64,000 bases of DNA from Przewalskia tangutica (Eukaryota > Streptophyta > Magnoliopsida > Solanales > Solanaceae): the NCBI GenBank assembly GCA_029844215.1, contig CM056728.1, forward strand, positions 84,629,676-84,693,675. The letters are read 5' to 3'. The translations under genes were made by a program, and so were the position numbers. Shown in pieces: positions 23,519 to 35,969 of this stretch. Below the pieces are notes generated by a model. It was given only the letters and a program-made list of their open reading frames with translations, was not told the DNA's origin and made no database searches. The stretch's first letter is position 1; each line of letters begins with the position of its first letter.

Positions 23519-23956
23519 CTACCTTTTCGCGAACAAAATATCCATCTCGATATATTTAGTGCGTTGATGTTGGACTGGATTCCCAGTGAGATAGGTTGCA
23601 CTAAAATTATCGCAGTAGACCAATGTTGCTTTCTGAATAGGAAAGTGAAGCTCTAAGAGGAGGTTACACAACCAATAGGACGCAGACACCACATTGGCCA
23701 CCCCTCGATACTCCGCACTGGAACACGATAAAATATCATGGCGTTTAGCCGACCAAGAGACCAGGTTATCACCAAAAAACATATAATAACCAGTTGTTGA
23801 GTGTATGGTAACTGGACATCCACCCCAATCAGCATATGTATAAGCCAACAGAGTAGATACGAAGGATGGATATAAGTGTAAAAACATAATCAAAAGTGCC
23901 CATAATGTAACACATAATGCGTTTGAGAGCGTGTATGTGTTCTTCTCCCGGATCAT
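23519..23956 (-). pseudogene. copia RNase H
   Basis: Degrades the RNA strand of the RNA-DNA hybrid. Frame carries AYTYADWGGCPVT, GYYMFFGDNLVSWSAKRHD, SSAEYRG, YCDNFSATYLTGNPVQH and KYIEMDI, the typical copia RNase H set. The Asp of YADW and the Glu of SSAEYRG are retained; the usual TDADW is changed to TYADW. Fragment continues from the RT in a different frame. Confidence 0.8.
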
Positions 23957-24863
23957 GCATAAATAAACACACGTTGCACTACATAAGTAATATCAAGTCT
24001 CGTGAATGTAAGATACTGAAAATCCCCTACAAGATTGCGATAGTTGGAGAGATCCTCGTAGGGTGTGCTAGAATTATCACTCAGCTTCGATTTGGTGTCA
24101 ATCGGAGTAGGAGATGACTTATAGGATGATATGTCAACCCGTTCAATAATCTTGGCTGCATACTTCCTCTGGGATAGAAATACACCAGCTGAATGATGAG
24201 TTACAACTATACAAAAAAAAAAACTCAAAAGCTCCAAGTCTTTCATAGCAAATTCGGAGTTGAGAAGAGATATGATAGACTTGCACAATTTATCAGAAGA
24301 GACATTCAATATAATATCATTCACATATAACAGAATGTATGCCATAAGTACCACGACCGTAGATGAATAGAGAATGATCAGACCTGTAGTGAGAAAACTC
24401 AATGAAAACCTTTTGTATCAGGCTCGAGGGGCTTGTTTTAGTCCATACAAGGACTTGACACATGACTAGGATGATCGGGGTTCCTGAAATCCAAGATCTG
24501 ATGCATGTATACAATTTTCTTGAGATTACTGTGTAAGAATGCATTTTTTATGTCTAGCTGATGAATGGGACATGCCTTTGAGAGAGTCAGACTAGACTGA
24601 GAACATTGCGAATAGTTGTCGGTTTGACCATTGGACTAAATGTCTCTCCACGATCCATGCCAACCTATTGAGTTTTGCCATCACTTACAAGACGAACCTT
24701 ATGCCTGTCAAAATAACCATAAGATTTTTTTTATGAGTAAAAATTCACATAGAATGAATTGCATTGACACCAAGCGAACAAAACACCAACTCCCATGCCT
24801 TATTTTCAATAAGAGTATTATATTCATTATCAATGACTGTTTTTCAATTTGGGTCATGAAGGG
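23957..24863 (-). pseudogene. copia reverse transcriptase, C-terminal part
   Basis: Copies element RNA into DNA. Visible motifs are LLYVNDIIL (normal YVDD changed to YVND), KDLELLSFF, GVFLSQRKYAAKII, and TPIDTKSKLS near the RNase H junction. Upstream, in another frame, lie RT-type stretches (RRP-like text near 24400-24545, VLVWTKTSP). Several stops and frameshifts; not functional. The N-terminal end is cut by element B at 24863 and continues at 47007. Confidence 0.75.
24859..24863. repeat. Target site duplication aaggg (left) of element B
   Basis: aaggg at 24859-24863 and at 47007-47011 directly flank the outer LTR ends of B. The 5-bp length is typical for gypsy integrases. Confidence 0.9.
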
Positions 24864-27800
24864 TGTCACGACCCGAACCCGGGCCCGTGACTGGTGTCTT
24901 ACCCCGGGCACCCAAGTAGACATACATCAGAGTAATCAGCGGAATATAAAACAAGACATGAAATATGAAACAATTATCTGAGAAAAGTTGTCTTTCGGCA
25001 TATATATATAAAAACTTAAATCCGAACAGTTACATCCCTTTTACAACTCTGCCCACAACAGTACTACAGACCTCTAAGAATGATATGACAACAATGGCGG
25101 GACAGTGCCCCGCCATACCCCTGAATGTAAATACCTACAACGACAGAGGACTATACCCAAGATAAGCCTCCGGAGAAACGGAGCTTCCCAACCGCTGAAC
25201 TGTGACCCTATGAGCGAGGATCAACACCGTGTACCTCACTGCGGCATGAGCGGCCCGAGGAGTCGGTAACAGTACCAAGTATGTGAAATCGAAAATCAAA
25301 TGAAATCATAGTAGTCTATATAAAGCAGGAGACATATATGATAACCAAACTACAGTTCACAATAAATAAGCAGTCATGTCAAGTCAGGGACTCACGCCCT
25401 CAAAGTCATCACTCAAATATAACTATGGGTCTCATGCCCACAACATCAATCATGCTCGTGGAATACCTTCCTCACTGCCGGCAGTCTATGATATAAAAGC
25501 ACCAAGGAATACACATGAACACCAGGTCCCACCTGTGTCATAATAAAACCGTACGGGGTAAGTACGAAGGCATAGCCGACTACTAAAACCCACAGTACCA
25601 ACAAGGTCATAAACTGTATCATGAGATCTGTCTAGACCGCCACATGATCGAAGCTGGCCACTCGCCCGCAGTATCTAATGTGCGCGTCTAGTCCTGGAAC
25701 TTCCCGCAGCTCCGCATAGGCCACTCACATAGGCCCGCATGAGGTATAACCCCGCATCGAGGGTAGCTACTCCCCGGCATCGTCCTGGACTCGCAGTCCG
25801 CATGGCCACATAGACCGCATGACCACAAAGGCCGCACACTAACCTGGAACTCTCGTAGCTCCGCATAGGTCCCCTGGACCCGCATGAGGTATTCTCGAAT
25901 CATGGTCCTGCATCACCGAGTCTACCCCGTCGGAGGCGACTTAACCCCGGTATCATGTCAAGAGGTGAGTGATATAATACTAACACAACAAATTATCGTT
26001 AAACAACATAAGCACAACAAGAAACCCCTTTACATAAACATCGTAAGATACTAACACACGTAGCATCCTAACATGTTTACTTATCAAATCAACAAGAAAG
26101 TATTACAAGGCTATCACAAACCAACACAATCAAGTTATTCACACAAGGTACTTTCTACTTTATGTTAACAAGTTCGGGTTTTTATCCCCAAAGTACTTCA
26201 TACATTAACTCTTTAAAAGATCCGCTTCTTTCTGTAGTAACACAATACGTAGTATAAAAATAGAGTGACTATCTTTTAAGTAAACCAAAACACTTCTCTT
26301 TGTAAAATCAAGTAACAACATTCTTTTCCAAACGCTCAAGTTTGCCTAATTTCAAATACTCAAGTTTCTCATTTTCAAAGGTTTCGTAGTTCATAGTCTT
26401 AATCACGTAATAAGATAATTCTCTTTTAAACAATTTGAGAAACATATGCCTTATGTGTGAGTAGGTTATTCTTGTTTATAACAATCTTATTAAAGCAGCC
26501 ATGATCTAGAAAATGTAATATCATTTTGTCTCATCTTAGCTTCTATGCAGATGGAGGTTTCTACTGGTTTTAATAATACTTAATTAGTCAATACATTTCC
26601 CTTTATTAACGCTGCAGTGGTTTGTTCGATACTTATTCTCATTTCCGAAATCAGTAAAACATTATCCCTTTTGAAAACCAAGTACTCATTACTCACGAAT
26701 GAGGTTTCACACTTTTTAACAAAATTCATATTAATTTAATTAAGTCAAGTCTCTTATCTTTTAAGATCAAGTCTCTTAACTTCTAAAATCAATAAACCAT
26801 TCTTTTTATCTCTCTTAAGTCGTTATACCTAACTTCCCATAAAGCTAGTATAACTCTTAAGCTTTTAAAATCAAGTCTTACTCTTCTTTCAAAAAGGCTT
26901 CTTAATTCTTTTGAAATACTTCAAGATTCTTATTATTTAAACTCAAGTCAAAAGACATCGGAGTAAAACCACGTTCGATTAACACGTCTACCGTACTATA
27001 TATATATTCTTTTAAAATATCATGCTCAAGAGGATAGGAAGAATCACATACCTCGCGACGATTATCGACTATTAGCAAAACGCTCCACGGCTATAACCCG
27101 GCTAGCCTTGTCCACCATTCAAGTAGAACATGCTACTCGCAGAACTTTCAACCTATAAAGGCCATATACGTCTATCAACGTCTAGACTACTCTGTAGAAT
27201 ATTCTAAGCAGTAGGTTCTCTATTCTACGAAAAATCGGGCAGCACTTCCCTACCCGTTAAGCTACACAAGTCTACTGTAAATACAGTCTTATGTAAGTAC
27301 AGTTTAATCTTCTTCTTTAATATCCTTCTGATGTGATTTCAGTTTAATTCTCTTCTCTTATACCATCCTTCTATATCTTATACTCATATCTATACTATTA
27401 CAGTATGTAATTTCCAATTACAATAGAAGGACAAGAGTATTTACCTCGATAAGCACAAAATTATCCAAGTTTAAATGTCGATCCTGAGCAACGTTTAGCT
27501 CCTACTCTGGGCGCTCCAACCCGCTCCAAACAACCCTTAGAAGTTCTACGCAACTTCTTCTTAATACTTCAACAGACTATGAATATTTTCCTTAGGGTTT
27601 CGTTTTTGTGACTGAAGGGAAGTATAATAGTATTTCTGGGCTTTTAGTATAGGTGTAACCTTGGAATACTACAAGGTATTTGGGCCAAGGTATTTTGGAA
27701 TAGTAACAATACTTGGAGAATACTTTTCTACCAAGGGGGGGGGTGTATTTTATGAGAACAACTCAAGGTATGGGGGGGTAATCTCGGCTAGCACCACTAG

Positions 27801-28355
27801 GAAGGGGGGGTACCTCTCGGCCAAAAGGCCTCTCAAGGGGGAGGGGGGGCTCTTTGGATGAGAGCCTCTCCAAAAGGGGCGAAGGGTTTTCAAGACTTAG
27901 AAAGTGTTTGAGGGATGAAGAAAGTCTTCAACAAAGGGGGGTATTTATAGGGAATTCAATGGCCATGATCAAGACAAGTGGGGGGCAAGTGGAAGGTGAG
28001 GATTTGCCCAAGTGCCCCCTAGCCATCTACTCCTCAATTCACTCCAAACATTGACCCATGGTTTAGGCCACAAAACATGGCACAAAAACGTGCACCAATC
28101 GGCCAAGAATCCGCCAACTTGAGGGTGACAAGTGTCGCCCTCTCGTTGGTCCAAAATATTTCATCTCTCGGAAAAATCCGCAAAAATAATAAATGACATA
28201 GCCGTAATTTTCCCTTCGCAAGTTTTGGAAAACGTTTCGTCGGAAAACGATTCTTTTCGTGGGTTGTGAACAAAATTTCGACCCTTGCCTACTTAAGGCT
28301 TAAACTTTTATACGTACGCCCTCACGTACATACTCTGGAAATACGGGGTATAACA
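24864..28355 (-). repeat. 3' LTR of element B
   Basis: Starts tgtcacgacccg and ends ggggtataaca. Shares much AT-rich sequence with the LTRs of A (26140-27060 region) but has only one sub-repeat core (about 25553). In its place are cgcatgaggta and cgcatggccaca repeats at 25640-25930, and it has an extra segment at 27120-27440. Confidence 0.85.
27942..27949 (-). promoter_or_regulatory. Putative LTR TATA box (B, 3' LTR)
   Basis: TATAAATA on the minus strand with downstream C-tracts in sense orientation (27733-27941). Confidence 0.6.
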
Positions 28356-28370
28356 TTCTCCCCTCCTTAG
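28356..28370 (-). other. Polypurine tract of element B
   Basis: aaggaggggagaa on the minus strand directly next to the LTR start, as in A. Confidence 0.8.
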
Positions 28371-29960
28371 AACCATTCGTCCCGAATGTTCCTTCTAAGT
28401 CTCAAAACAACCATGCGCCAGTATAGTCTTCACTTCTATACTTACGAAAACAATCATGCCACACCTGGCCACAATACAACACGCGCAAATACTTACATCC
28501 AAGTCCACGAGGAATCACCTCCATCACTACAAAATCTCCCACTCGAGGTCTAAAATATACTCCCTTCGCACCTTCACTTTACAAAAGAAATTATCACATC
28601 TATGCTCGTAACACATGCTCGCTTCTTCCTTACTCGCGTACCGCTTCTCGTACACTCGAACTCTTTCTCATAACTTACTACATTTCACATTCTTGCTTTC
28701 CAAAATCTACGGGTTACCACCTCCAACTTGGTCATCATTAACGGGAACACTGATGGATCTCGATACTTTTCGAACATAACAACATGAAAGACCGGACGCA
28801 TTTCTCCACGTCGGACGCAATGCCAACTTATAGGCAACTGGCCTATTCTACAAACACTCTGAAAAGGCCCAAAAGCACTTTGGGTTAAGTTTCCTCTGTT
28901 TTCCAAAACTCGTCACACCCTTTCCGGGGTGGTACCTTCAAGAAGACCCACCGTCAACCTGAACTCCAAGCGTCGTCGCCGATTATCCGCACGACTTCGG
29001 TGACTCGAGCCGCCGATAACCTCTCCGGATAGGCTTCACCCTATCCACATCCTAATGAAACAAGAATGAACCACTATCTCGAACCTTGCCAACATCGAAC
29101 CAATCGACCGTGACTTATACTTCCGCCCTACAAGCGTCATAAGGCGATATCCGAATCGATATGGTAGCTATTAAACACTCCCTCAACAGGAGACAACAAT
29201 CCTCACAGCTACCCCTGAAATCCAAACACTGGCCCGAGGGCGAATGCGATACTGACTCACCTGAGTTCCTAACCCTGCCTGGTAAAACTTCCAGAAAAAG
29301 AAACAGCCGTAAACTGGGCTCCACTACCTGCCATAAGGTGAAAGTAGGCACCTCATGCAGCCTTACAACCTTCCTGATATAACATCTCGCATAACCTCTG
29401 CGAGTAAACGGCTTGGCTAAAAGACAAGATGGGTGACCTATCGGCCGACTCGTCGAACGCATCCACGAACTCGCACGATGGTTAACTAAACTCGGGCCTA
29501 ACACCTCGTGACCACCACCGCGGGACCACATCGAACCGACCCACCACAATGCAGCCGCGGGTTAACCCGCTGACGGTCCTCAACGACCGCTATCGCAAGA
29601 AAACTCTTGTTCGATCCGAACAATCTCACTAATCAAGTTCAAAACCTAGTGGTCTTCTTAGATCAACTACCCTCTTTCATTTCATACCACTTCGGGACTT
29701 ATCACACAGACATATCTCACGTGTACTATGCACTCTGATAAGGGTCAAACATAAAATAAATCTTTTACTCGAGATGGCCTTGCCTCTAAGGTCTCTACGT
29801 ATAACATTCTAAGGCTCACACTTTTCCTATCCCCAATCTTACCCTTTTAACTAACCATGATTTCTAATCACTATTAACACAATGCTATCAGAACACAACA
29901 CTTAAGATACCCTTATCTTATCACACATACAATCTCTAGAGGGTTAAGGATATACCTGTA
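28371..29960 (-). other. Noncoding 3' internal region of element B
   Basis: About 1.6 kb without a recognisable domain on either strand. Its ends match the equivalent region of A (conserved cattcgggacgaatg near 28376 on the minus strand; text near 29560-29960), while the middle is longer than in A. Confidence 0.5.
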
Positions 29961-29964
29961 TCTA

Positions 29965-30743
29965 CCGCTTCACTCCCCTTTGTCGTTCTAATCAATCCTG
30001 CCCTGTTGGGCGCATAGCTAGGGAAGATGATGGCTGTCACGATCTGAAGGTGAGTCCTCCTACTTGCATCCCTCCTACTAGGACATCCTTTCGACACATG
30101 GCCCTGACGGCCGCAGGTAAAACAAGTACTAACAAAAAGACGACATTCCCGATGACGCTGTACATCGTGAACACCGGAAAAAGCGAATCCGACCGGGCCG
30201 GAACCTACGTGTATCGTAAATCGGAAGCCTGGAGCTCACCAACTCCGCATACCTCGAACGTCCCGAAGTCAGGAGGACCACTGCGCGGGCGGAGGTGCAT
30301 AACTGATCACGCCGAGAAGGTCCGCCTCGAAAGTTACCAAAGGACCTGCCGATCGCCCTCTTCTGCCCTGATTAATCTGCCGATCTACGTTTTCGGCCAG
30401 CCATGCTCAAGCTCGATCAAGAGCTACTCTTGCACAACTCTCTTAGATAGTCATCAAGACCCGTGATAAATTGATCCATAATATACCCTCGGTTGCTAAC
30501 TCCTAGCTAGTAATGGTCGTCTCTTTGCAATCTATTCTTTCGCCATCGTCGTGGAACGAAGGTGTAAATGTCATGGCCGCAGAGGAATCGCTGCCGTGCT
30601 AAACTCTGCTTTGGCGATGTCGCAGAACTCCCGAATAAAGCACCACCCTAGGTGATGATTGGGCTGTGCCTCGTAACCTGCGTGCTCTACTCAGCCTCGC
30701 CGTGCCTTGCCCTTCTCCGGGTTGCCGCTTTACGCGGAGGCAT
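29965..30743 (-). pseudogene. gag: gag of element B (heavily broken, distinct zinc knuckle)
   Basis: Structural Gag polyprotein of the element. Start placed at the ATG at 30743 (MPPR), by position and sequence match to A and C. Only scattered fragments can be read. The clearest is a full CCHC knuckle CFTCGRQGHVSKGC at about 30082-30125, whose sequence differs from the CYSCGQQGHLARDC of element A. At roughly 780 bp the gene is shorter than the 1.25-1.3 kb gag of A and C, so part of the capsid region is probably deleted. Confidence 0.55.
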
Positions 30744-30923
30744 AGCGGTAAGGAAAGAAATACGTTAGAGGTCCAACTTATAACACGGCTCTAAGGCACG
30801 ATCTCGGTGAGAAGAATGGAAACCAATCCTAAATATCCTATAGCCTCACGATTATTGGTGTGGTGCACACCGATAATCAGAATCTACTAGATACGGTCTG
30901 TAGACACTTTCCGAGGATTAATC

Positions 30924-30934
30924 GCTCGATACCA
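30924..30934 (-). other. Primer-binding site of element B (altered)
   Basis: On the minus strand TGGTATCGAGC, equal to the tRNA-iMet PBS TGGTATCAGAGC with one base lost at CAG. Confidence 0.8.
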
Positions 30935-31846
30935 CTTTTGTCACGACCGAACCGGGCGTGGTCGTGCCTACCCGCACCTAAGTAGACATACATCAGTGTC
31001 ACGGAATATAAAACAAGACATGAAATATGAAACATTATTCGAGAAAAGTTGCCTTTCATATATATATAAAACTTAAATCCAACGATTACATCCCTTTTAC
31101 AACTCGCCACAAAAGATTTACATAACTCTAAGAATGATATGACAACAATGGCAGGACAGGGCCCCGCCATACCCCTGAATGTAAATACCTACAACGACAG
31201 GGGACTATACCCAAGATAAGCCTCCGGAGAAACGGAACTTCCCAACCGAATCGTGACCCTATGGCGAGGATCAACACCGTGTACCTCTACTGCGGCATGA
31301 ACGCAGCCCCGAAGGAGGTCGATAACAGTACCAAGTATGTGAAATCGAAAATATCAGAAATGAAATCATAGTAGTCTATATAAAGCAGAGACATATATGA
31401 TAACCAAACTACAATCACAATAAATAGCGATCATGTCAAGTCGTGACTCACGCCTCAAAGTCATCACTCAAATATAACTATGGGTCTCATGCCCACAACA
31501 TCAATCATGCTGTGGAATACCTTCCTCACCGGCGATCTATGATATAAAAGCACCAAGGAATACATGAACACCGTGTCCCACTGTGTCATAATAAAACCGC
31601 ACGGGGTAAGTGCGAAGGCATAGCCGACTACTAAAACCCACAGTACTAACAAGGTCATAAATCATCACGAGATCTGTCTGCACCGCCACATGATCGGTTG
31701 GCCACTCGCCCGCGAGATCTAATGTGCGCGTCTAGTCCTCGAACTTCCGCTCGCATAGGCCACTCACATAGGCCCGTGTATAACCCCGCATCGGTAGCTA
31801 CTCCGGCATCGCCCCGACTCGCGATCCGCATGGCCACATAGACCAT

Positions 31847-34800
31847 TGTCGCACTTTTTCGGCATGCATTTATTTTCTAAACTCCGCTTAAATAAAAAGG
31901 GTTAGAAAATAAATATAAAAGCTAAAAATGCAAAAGTGCTAGAAATGCAAAAGAATTGCAAAAGATGCTAAAATGTTAAAAGGTGTTAGAAATGCTAAAG
32001 GGTTGCTAGAATGCTAAGGGTTCGCGGAGTCGCCACCTAATTAATTTGGGTGAATTAGGACACCTAAATGTTAACTAGTTTAAGGTAACATTAACTCCAT
32101 TTTAATGGTCTGCTAAACTTAATGAGATTCTGGGCAAGGGTTCTTTATTATCCTAAAGGGAAGGGGTTAGGCACCCTAAAGGATCCGCTAACTTGCGGTT
32201 ATCCGTTCAAACCTAGGGTAATTATTATGCTATTGAAAATACATGTTTGAAAGATATTTTAATAGGAAGTATTTTTTGGCAAAAGATTAATAAGATTAGT
32301 GCTATAAAATGCGTGTAAAGTTTAAAGCATGCCTTAAATAATATATAATGCAAAATAGATTAGTTGACTAAATGTACACATTTGCTCGCTTGATTAGTAT
32401 AACACATGCTTAAGAGGTTTTCTTAATATATAAAAATAAGATTTCTATACGGGTGCTATAGCAAATGGGTTAGAAATCTTGAAAATAATATCATAGCTAC
32501 ATATGATTAATTATGCAAGTTAAGATTATTGGGTGGTTTATTATAAATGCTAAACAATGTATGGCGTGCCTAAAGTAATTAACTTAAGGGAAGCAAAATT
32601 AAATTAATTTCTATTTATTGATTCAAGGTTTGACTATTCTAAGTATTCTATTAATTACAAAATTAAATAATTAGGCAACAAATTTCAAACAAATAATATA
32701 GAGGGTGAATATGATCGCGGCTTCCAAGATGCGTGGCGACATCGTCTTATCCTATTTTGTCTTAGGAATTTCTGAAGCGGGAATGCAAATGCGGGTGCGG
32801 GTTGCCATTTGAAATGACTTGCGATGAGTCTCGCCGTGAGACTCTTTATTTTGCTCCGGTGCGTGCCATGTAAAAACAAGAAAGATAAGGATTAGTATAT
32901 ACTCTGAATTTTATCATGCACAAAATAAATATCAGCATACAAACTAACACACATATGAACATAAATTAAGGAGGAGCAAAATAATCAACGGTTAAAACTT
33001 AGAATCAAACAACGGAAGACGGCCTAGACTTAAGCAGATTTAGACAAAAGGGACATGTAATCGGGAGGCCCTTATGCGAGGAAATCAGTCAACCAATGAA
33101 GTGAATATAAGTTTCCTCTATTACTCTTGCGACAATCGTTTTGGTCGGTTTTCAGATCTTGATCAAACACTTTTTCATTATCAAAGGATATTAATATGCT
33201 CAAGGTAAGGACAATGAAATAAGGAATTTGACTAAAACTTTATTTTTAGGCGTCATCTTTTAAGAACAAACTCATATGACAATAGCAAGAACGATCTACT
33301 ACAAGTTCTGAGAATAAAGTTGTTAATAATGTAAGGGGACAGTATGACTTCAGACCTTAGGTTAAGGCACTAATACTATATTGACCCAAATAAACTTCGG
33401 CACTTCATATATATGCTTCTCTGGCATTACTAATCTAAAATACTTTAAAGCAATAATTGACAGCAGGTCACTTTGAATATAAATCTCTTGAGTTGTATAG
33501 ATTCCAGATTTAGACGTTTCTTTTAAGAAAGACAAATTCCGACAATTTTAAGCTTAGTTAAATGAGACCAACACATACACACAAGACCTTTTATCATGTT
33601 TTGCCATCCCAAAATCGCAAACGAGCAACTTATCACTTATGCTAACAGAGACACACAGGTGTGCAACATAGAAAACAGGACACCATATTATATGAGTCAT
33701 GTAGGATTGAAGTTAGTCTCTGCTTAATAGGAAATACGAGATATACGAAAAACATTATGGCCGAACCTCAGACTCACTACCAACATCACAGTCGTTGCAA
33801 AACAAGTACTAAAATGGCGTGACAATCATATTATACTAAAGATAAACCCAGACTAACAAATTTGCCTCTAACAATCGAATAAACAAGTTAAATGTTAATT
33901 AAACGATGGCGACATCACGCGTTTATGCATCAATGAACCAATAGTCTGAACGAGCTAATCGACACATATTTGACACGATATACGCAACAATACGTAGTAA
34001 GCGGAGGTTTCGGTTTACCTTCTGCAGGCGAATGGCAGCGTATAGTCAAGTCGGCTCACTCGACGGTTTCGGTTTGAAAACAGAAGGAAGGCTTAGCTTG
34101 CTGGTTTCTTGGCTTAGCGTTTGCTATTGCTTTCTGATTGAATCCCCCCGGATGCTAATTTTCCCATTTTGGATACTAAAGGATTCCGAGTCATTCACCG
34201 ATGCCCTTCTTCATGTCTAAATCGCTATATATATAGTCGCGATTAGGGGTTCCAGTTTTGGTAGCATTTTTATGGCGATTTGGCTGACTTTGACAGACGA
34301 TTTTGGTGTAATTCTGGAGTGATTTTGTGGATGATAATTTGGGGTTAATTTTAGTACAGCTCTAGTTATCGTTAACTTGGAAGATTTGGTACTAATTTAA
34401 GGCGATTTACTGTTGTTAATTTGGGAGGATTTTGTGTGATTCTGAGCCAGATTTCGGATGGTATTTATGGTAAGCTTTATGGGGACGATTTGGGTATGAT
34501 TTTGGTTGTGATCTTTGAGAAGATTCGGGGTGCGTTTTTGTAGGGATTAGATGATAGAGGCGGTCGATTTAGGAGGTTTTTTTTTTTTTTTGGTTTGAGA
34601 ATTAGGCTTTGTGTATATTGGTAGGGATGAAGAGATGATAAGGGGTGCTGGGCCACGGTTTGTTGGGCTTCTGTTTTATTTTTAGGGAATAGGGGCTGGG
34701 ACGATTTTGGGCTAAGGGAAATGATAAGTTGGGCTTGTATTATTAAAGGTTGATAGTATGTTTTAATTTGGTATTGGGTATTAATTTTAAGAGTTAATTT

Positions 34801-35535
34801 TAGGTTAGTTAATTAATTAATTAAGGCCTTTAGGTATTTAATTAGTTAAGTTATTTAATTAGTATTAGTTAGTGATAGATTAATTAGTTTTAGGCTTAGT
34901 TAATTAGCTAATTAATTCTAGGCAAGTGTATTAATAATTAATTAGTGATAACTTAAATTAACACATGTGATAAAACTAATTAGGTGCTTCAATAATCTAA
35001 TTGTTATAATAAATAAATGCGGGCGTGCTATTTAATTAATGCTCAATACTTTAGAATGCGACGCTATTATTTAAAATCTTATTATTATGCATTATTGCAA
35101 AATTAAAATTGAATTGAGTTTATATTAAATTACTTAAATGCCGAATGCAAGTACGATATTTAAGAATTGTTTAAAGCCTTATAAATGCGACGCTATTAAA
35201 TGCATATATTAGATTGACTTTAAATTACAAATGATTACTAATTAATGCGGCTATGCTGCCTGACCCGACGTTATCGCTAAATTATTTATTTTATGCATTT
35301 ATTAATTATTTAGGAATTACGACAAAGCTTAAAGTTAATAAGTGTGGGCGCGGGACTCTAAATGCTTAAAACTCTACGTAAGACGCGATGCCATTATTAA
35401 ATTATTTATTTATGCCTGTATTTATGTTTTTTTTATTGTTGTATTTTATTATAAAAATCCTAAAATTATTTTTACAAAATTAGTGTAATTTTATGGTTAA
35501 TGGCTGGACGGGAGGGTCAAAATTGGGTGTCAACA
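31847..35535 (-). repeat. 3' LTR of the Tat-like element
   Basis: Pairs with 40742-44450. Right end gggtgtcaaca (TGTTGACACCC on the minus strand); left end tgtcgcac. Confidence 0.85.
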
Positions 35536-35550
35536 GATGTCCCTCTTTGT
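35536..35550 (-). other. Polypurine tract of the Tat-like element
   Basis: Minus strand acaaagagggacatc immediately before TGTTGACA, the usual Tat/Ogre layout. Confidence 0.75.
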
Positions 35551-35969
35551 ATGGAGATGATGGAAGAATCTTCGGACAAAGACGTTGACTCATAGCCAAT
35601 TTTGTCTCGATCTTCAGAATTGCAAAATCTTGGCGGTAGACGCCGACGCAAAAATCAAAAAGCGCCGAGGTCGAGTTATGGCGACAGCACGGGATACCAT
35701 GGTCAAAACACCGGCGGGCTAACGCGGGCTTAAAGATGTCCCGATGTCGAGTTATGATGACCTTTGGGTTATAGTCTTAAAGTAAAAGAAAATAAGCGGC
35801 TTGAACTCGGTGTCTTGCTATGGCTTGTGGTCTTTGGGTTCTACGGTGATGTGGGCGAGTGAGCAAGCGGCTGAGGGCTTACGCCAATCGTTGGGAAGGT
35901 TGGCCCCCAGATTGCCGGTTGTTTGTAAGAAAATCCACGTTGTGCTCCTGCTGCATGCTAAGACTTGAA

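Larger units (their letters stand above)
23360..24863 (-). mobile_element. Ty1/copia element, 3' half
   Basis: Minus-strand RT C-terminal region and RNase H followed by a short 3' internal region. It continues at 47012 across element B. A 3' LTR is not recognised beyond about 23360, where AT-rich sequence takes over. Order and reading direction match 47007-49324, so both are one broken element. Confidence 0.8.

Noticed and set aside
30924..30934. tRNA gene near the PBS
   Set aside because: Only the 12-base tRNA-complementary PBS is present at each site; no cloverleaf or A/B boxes follow.
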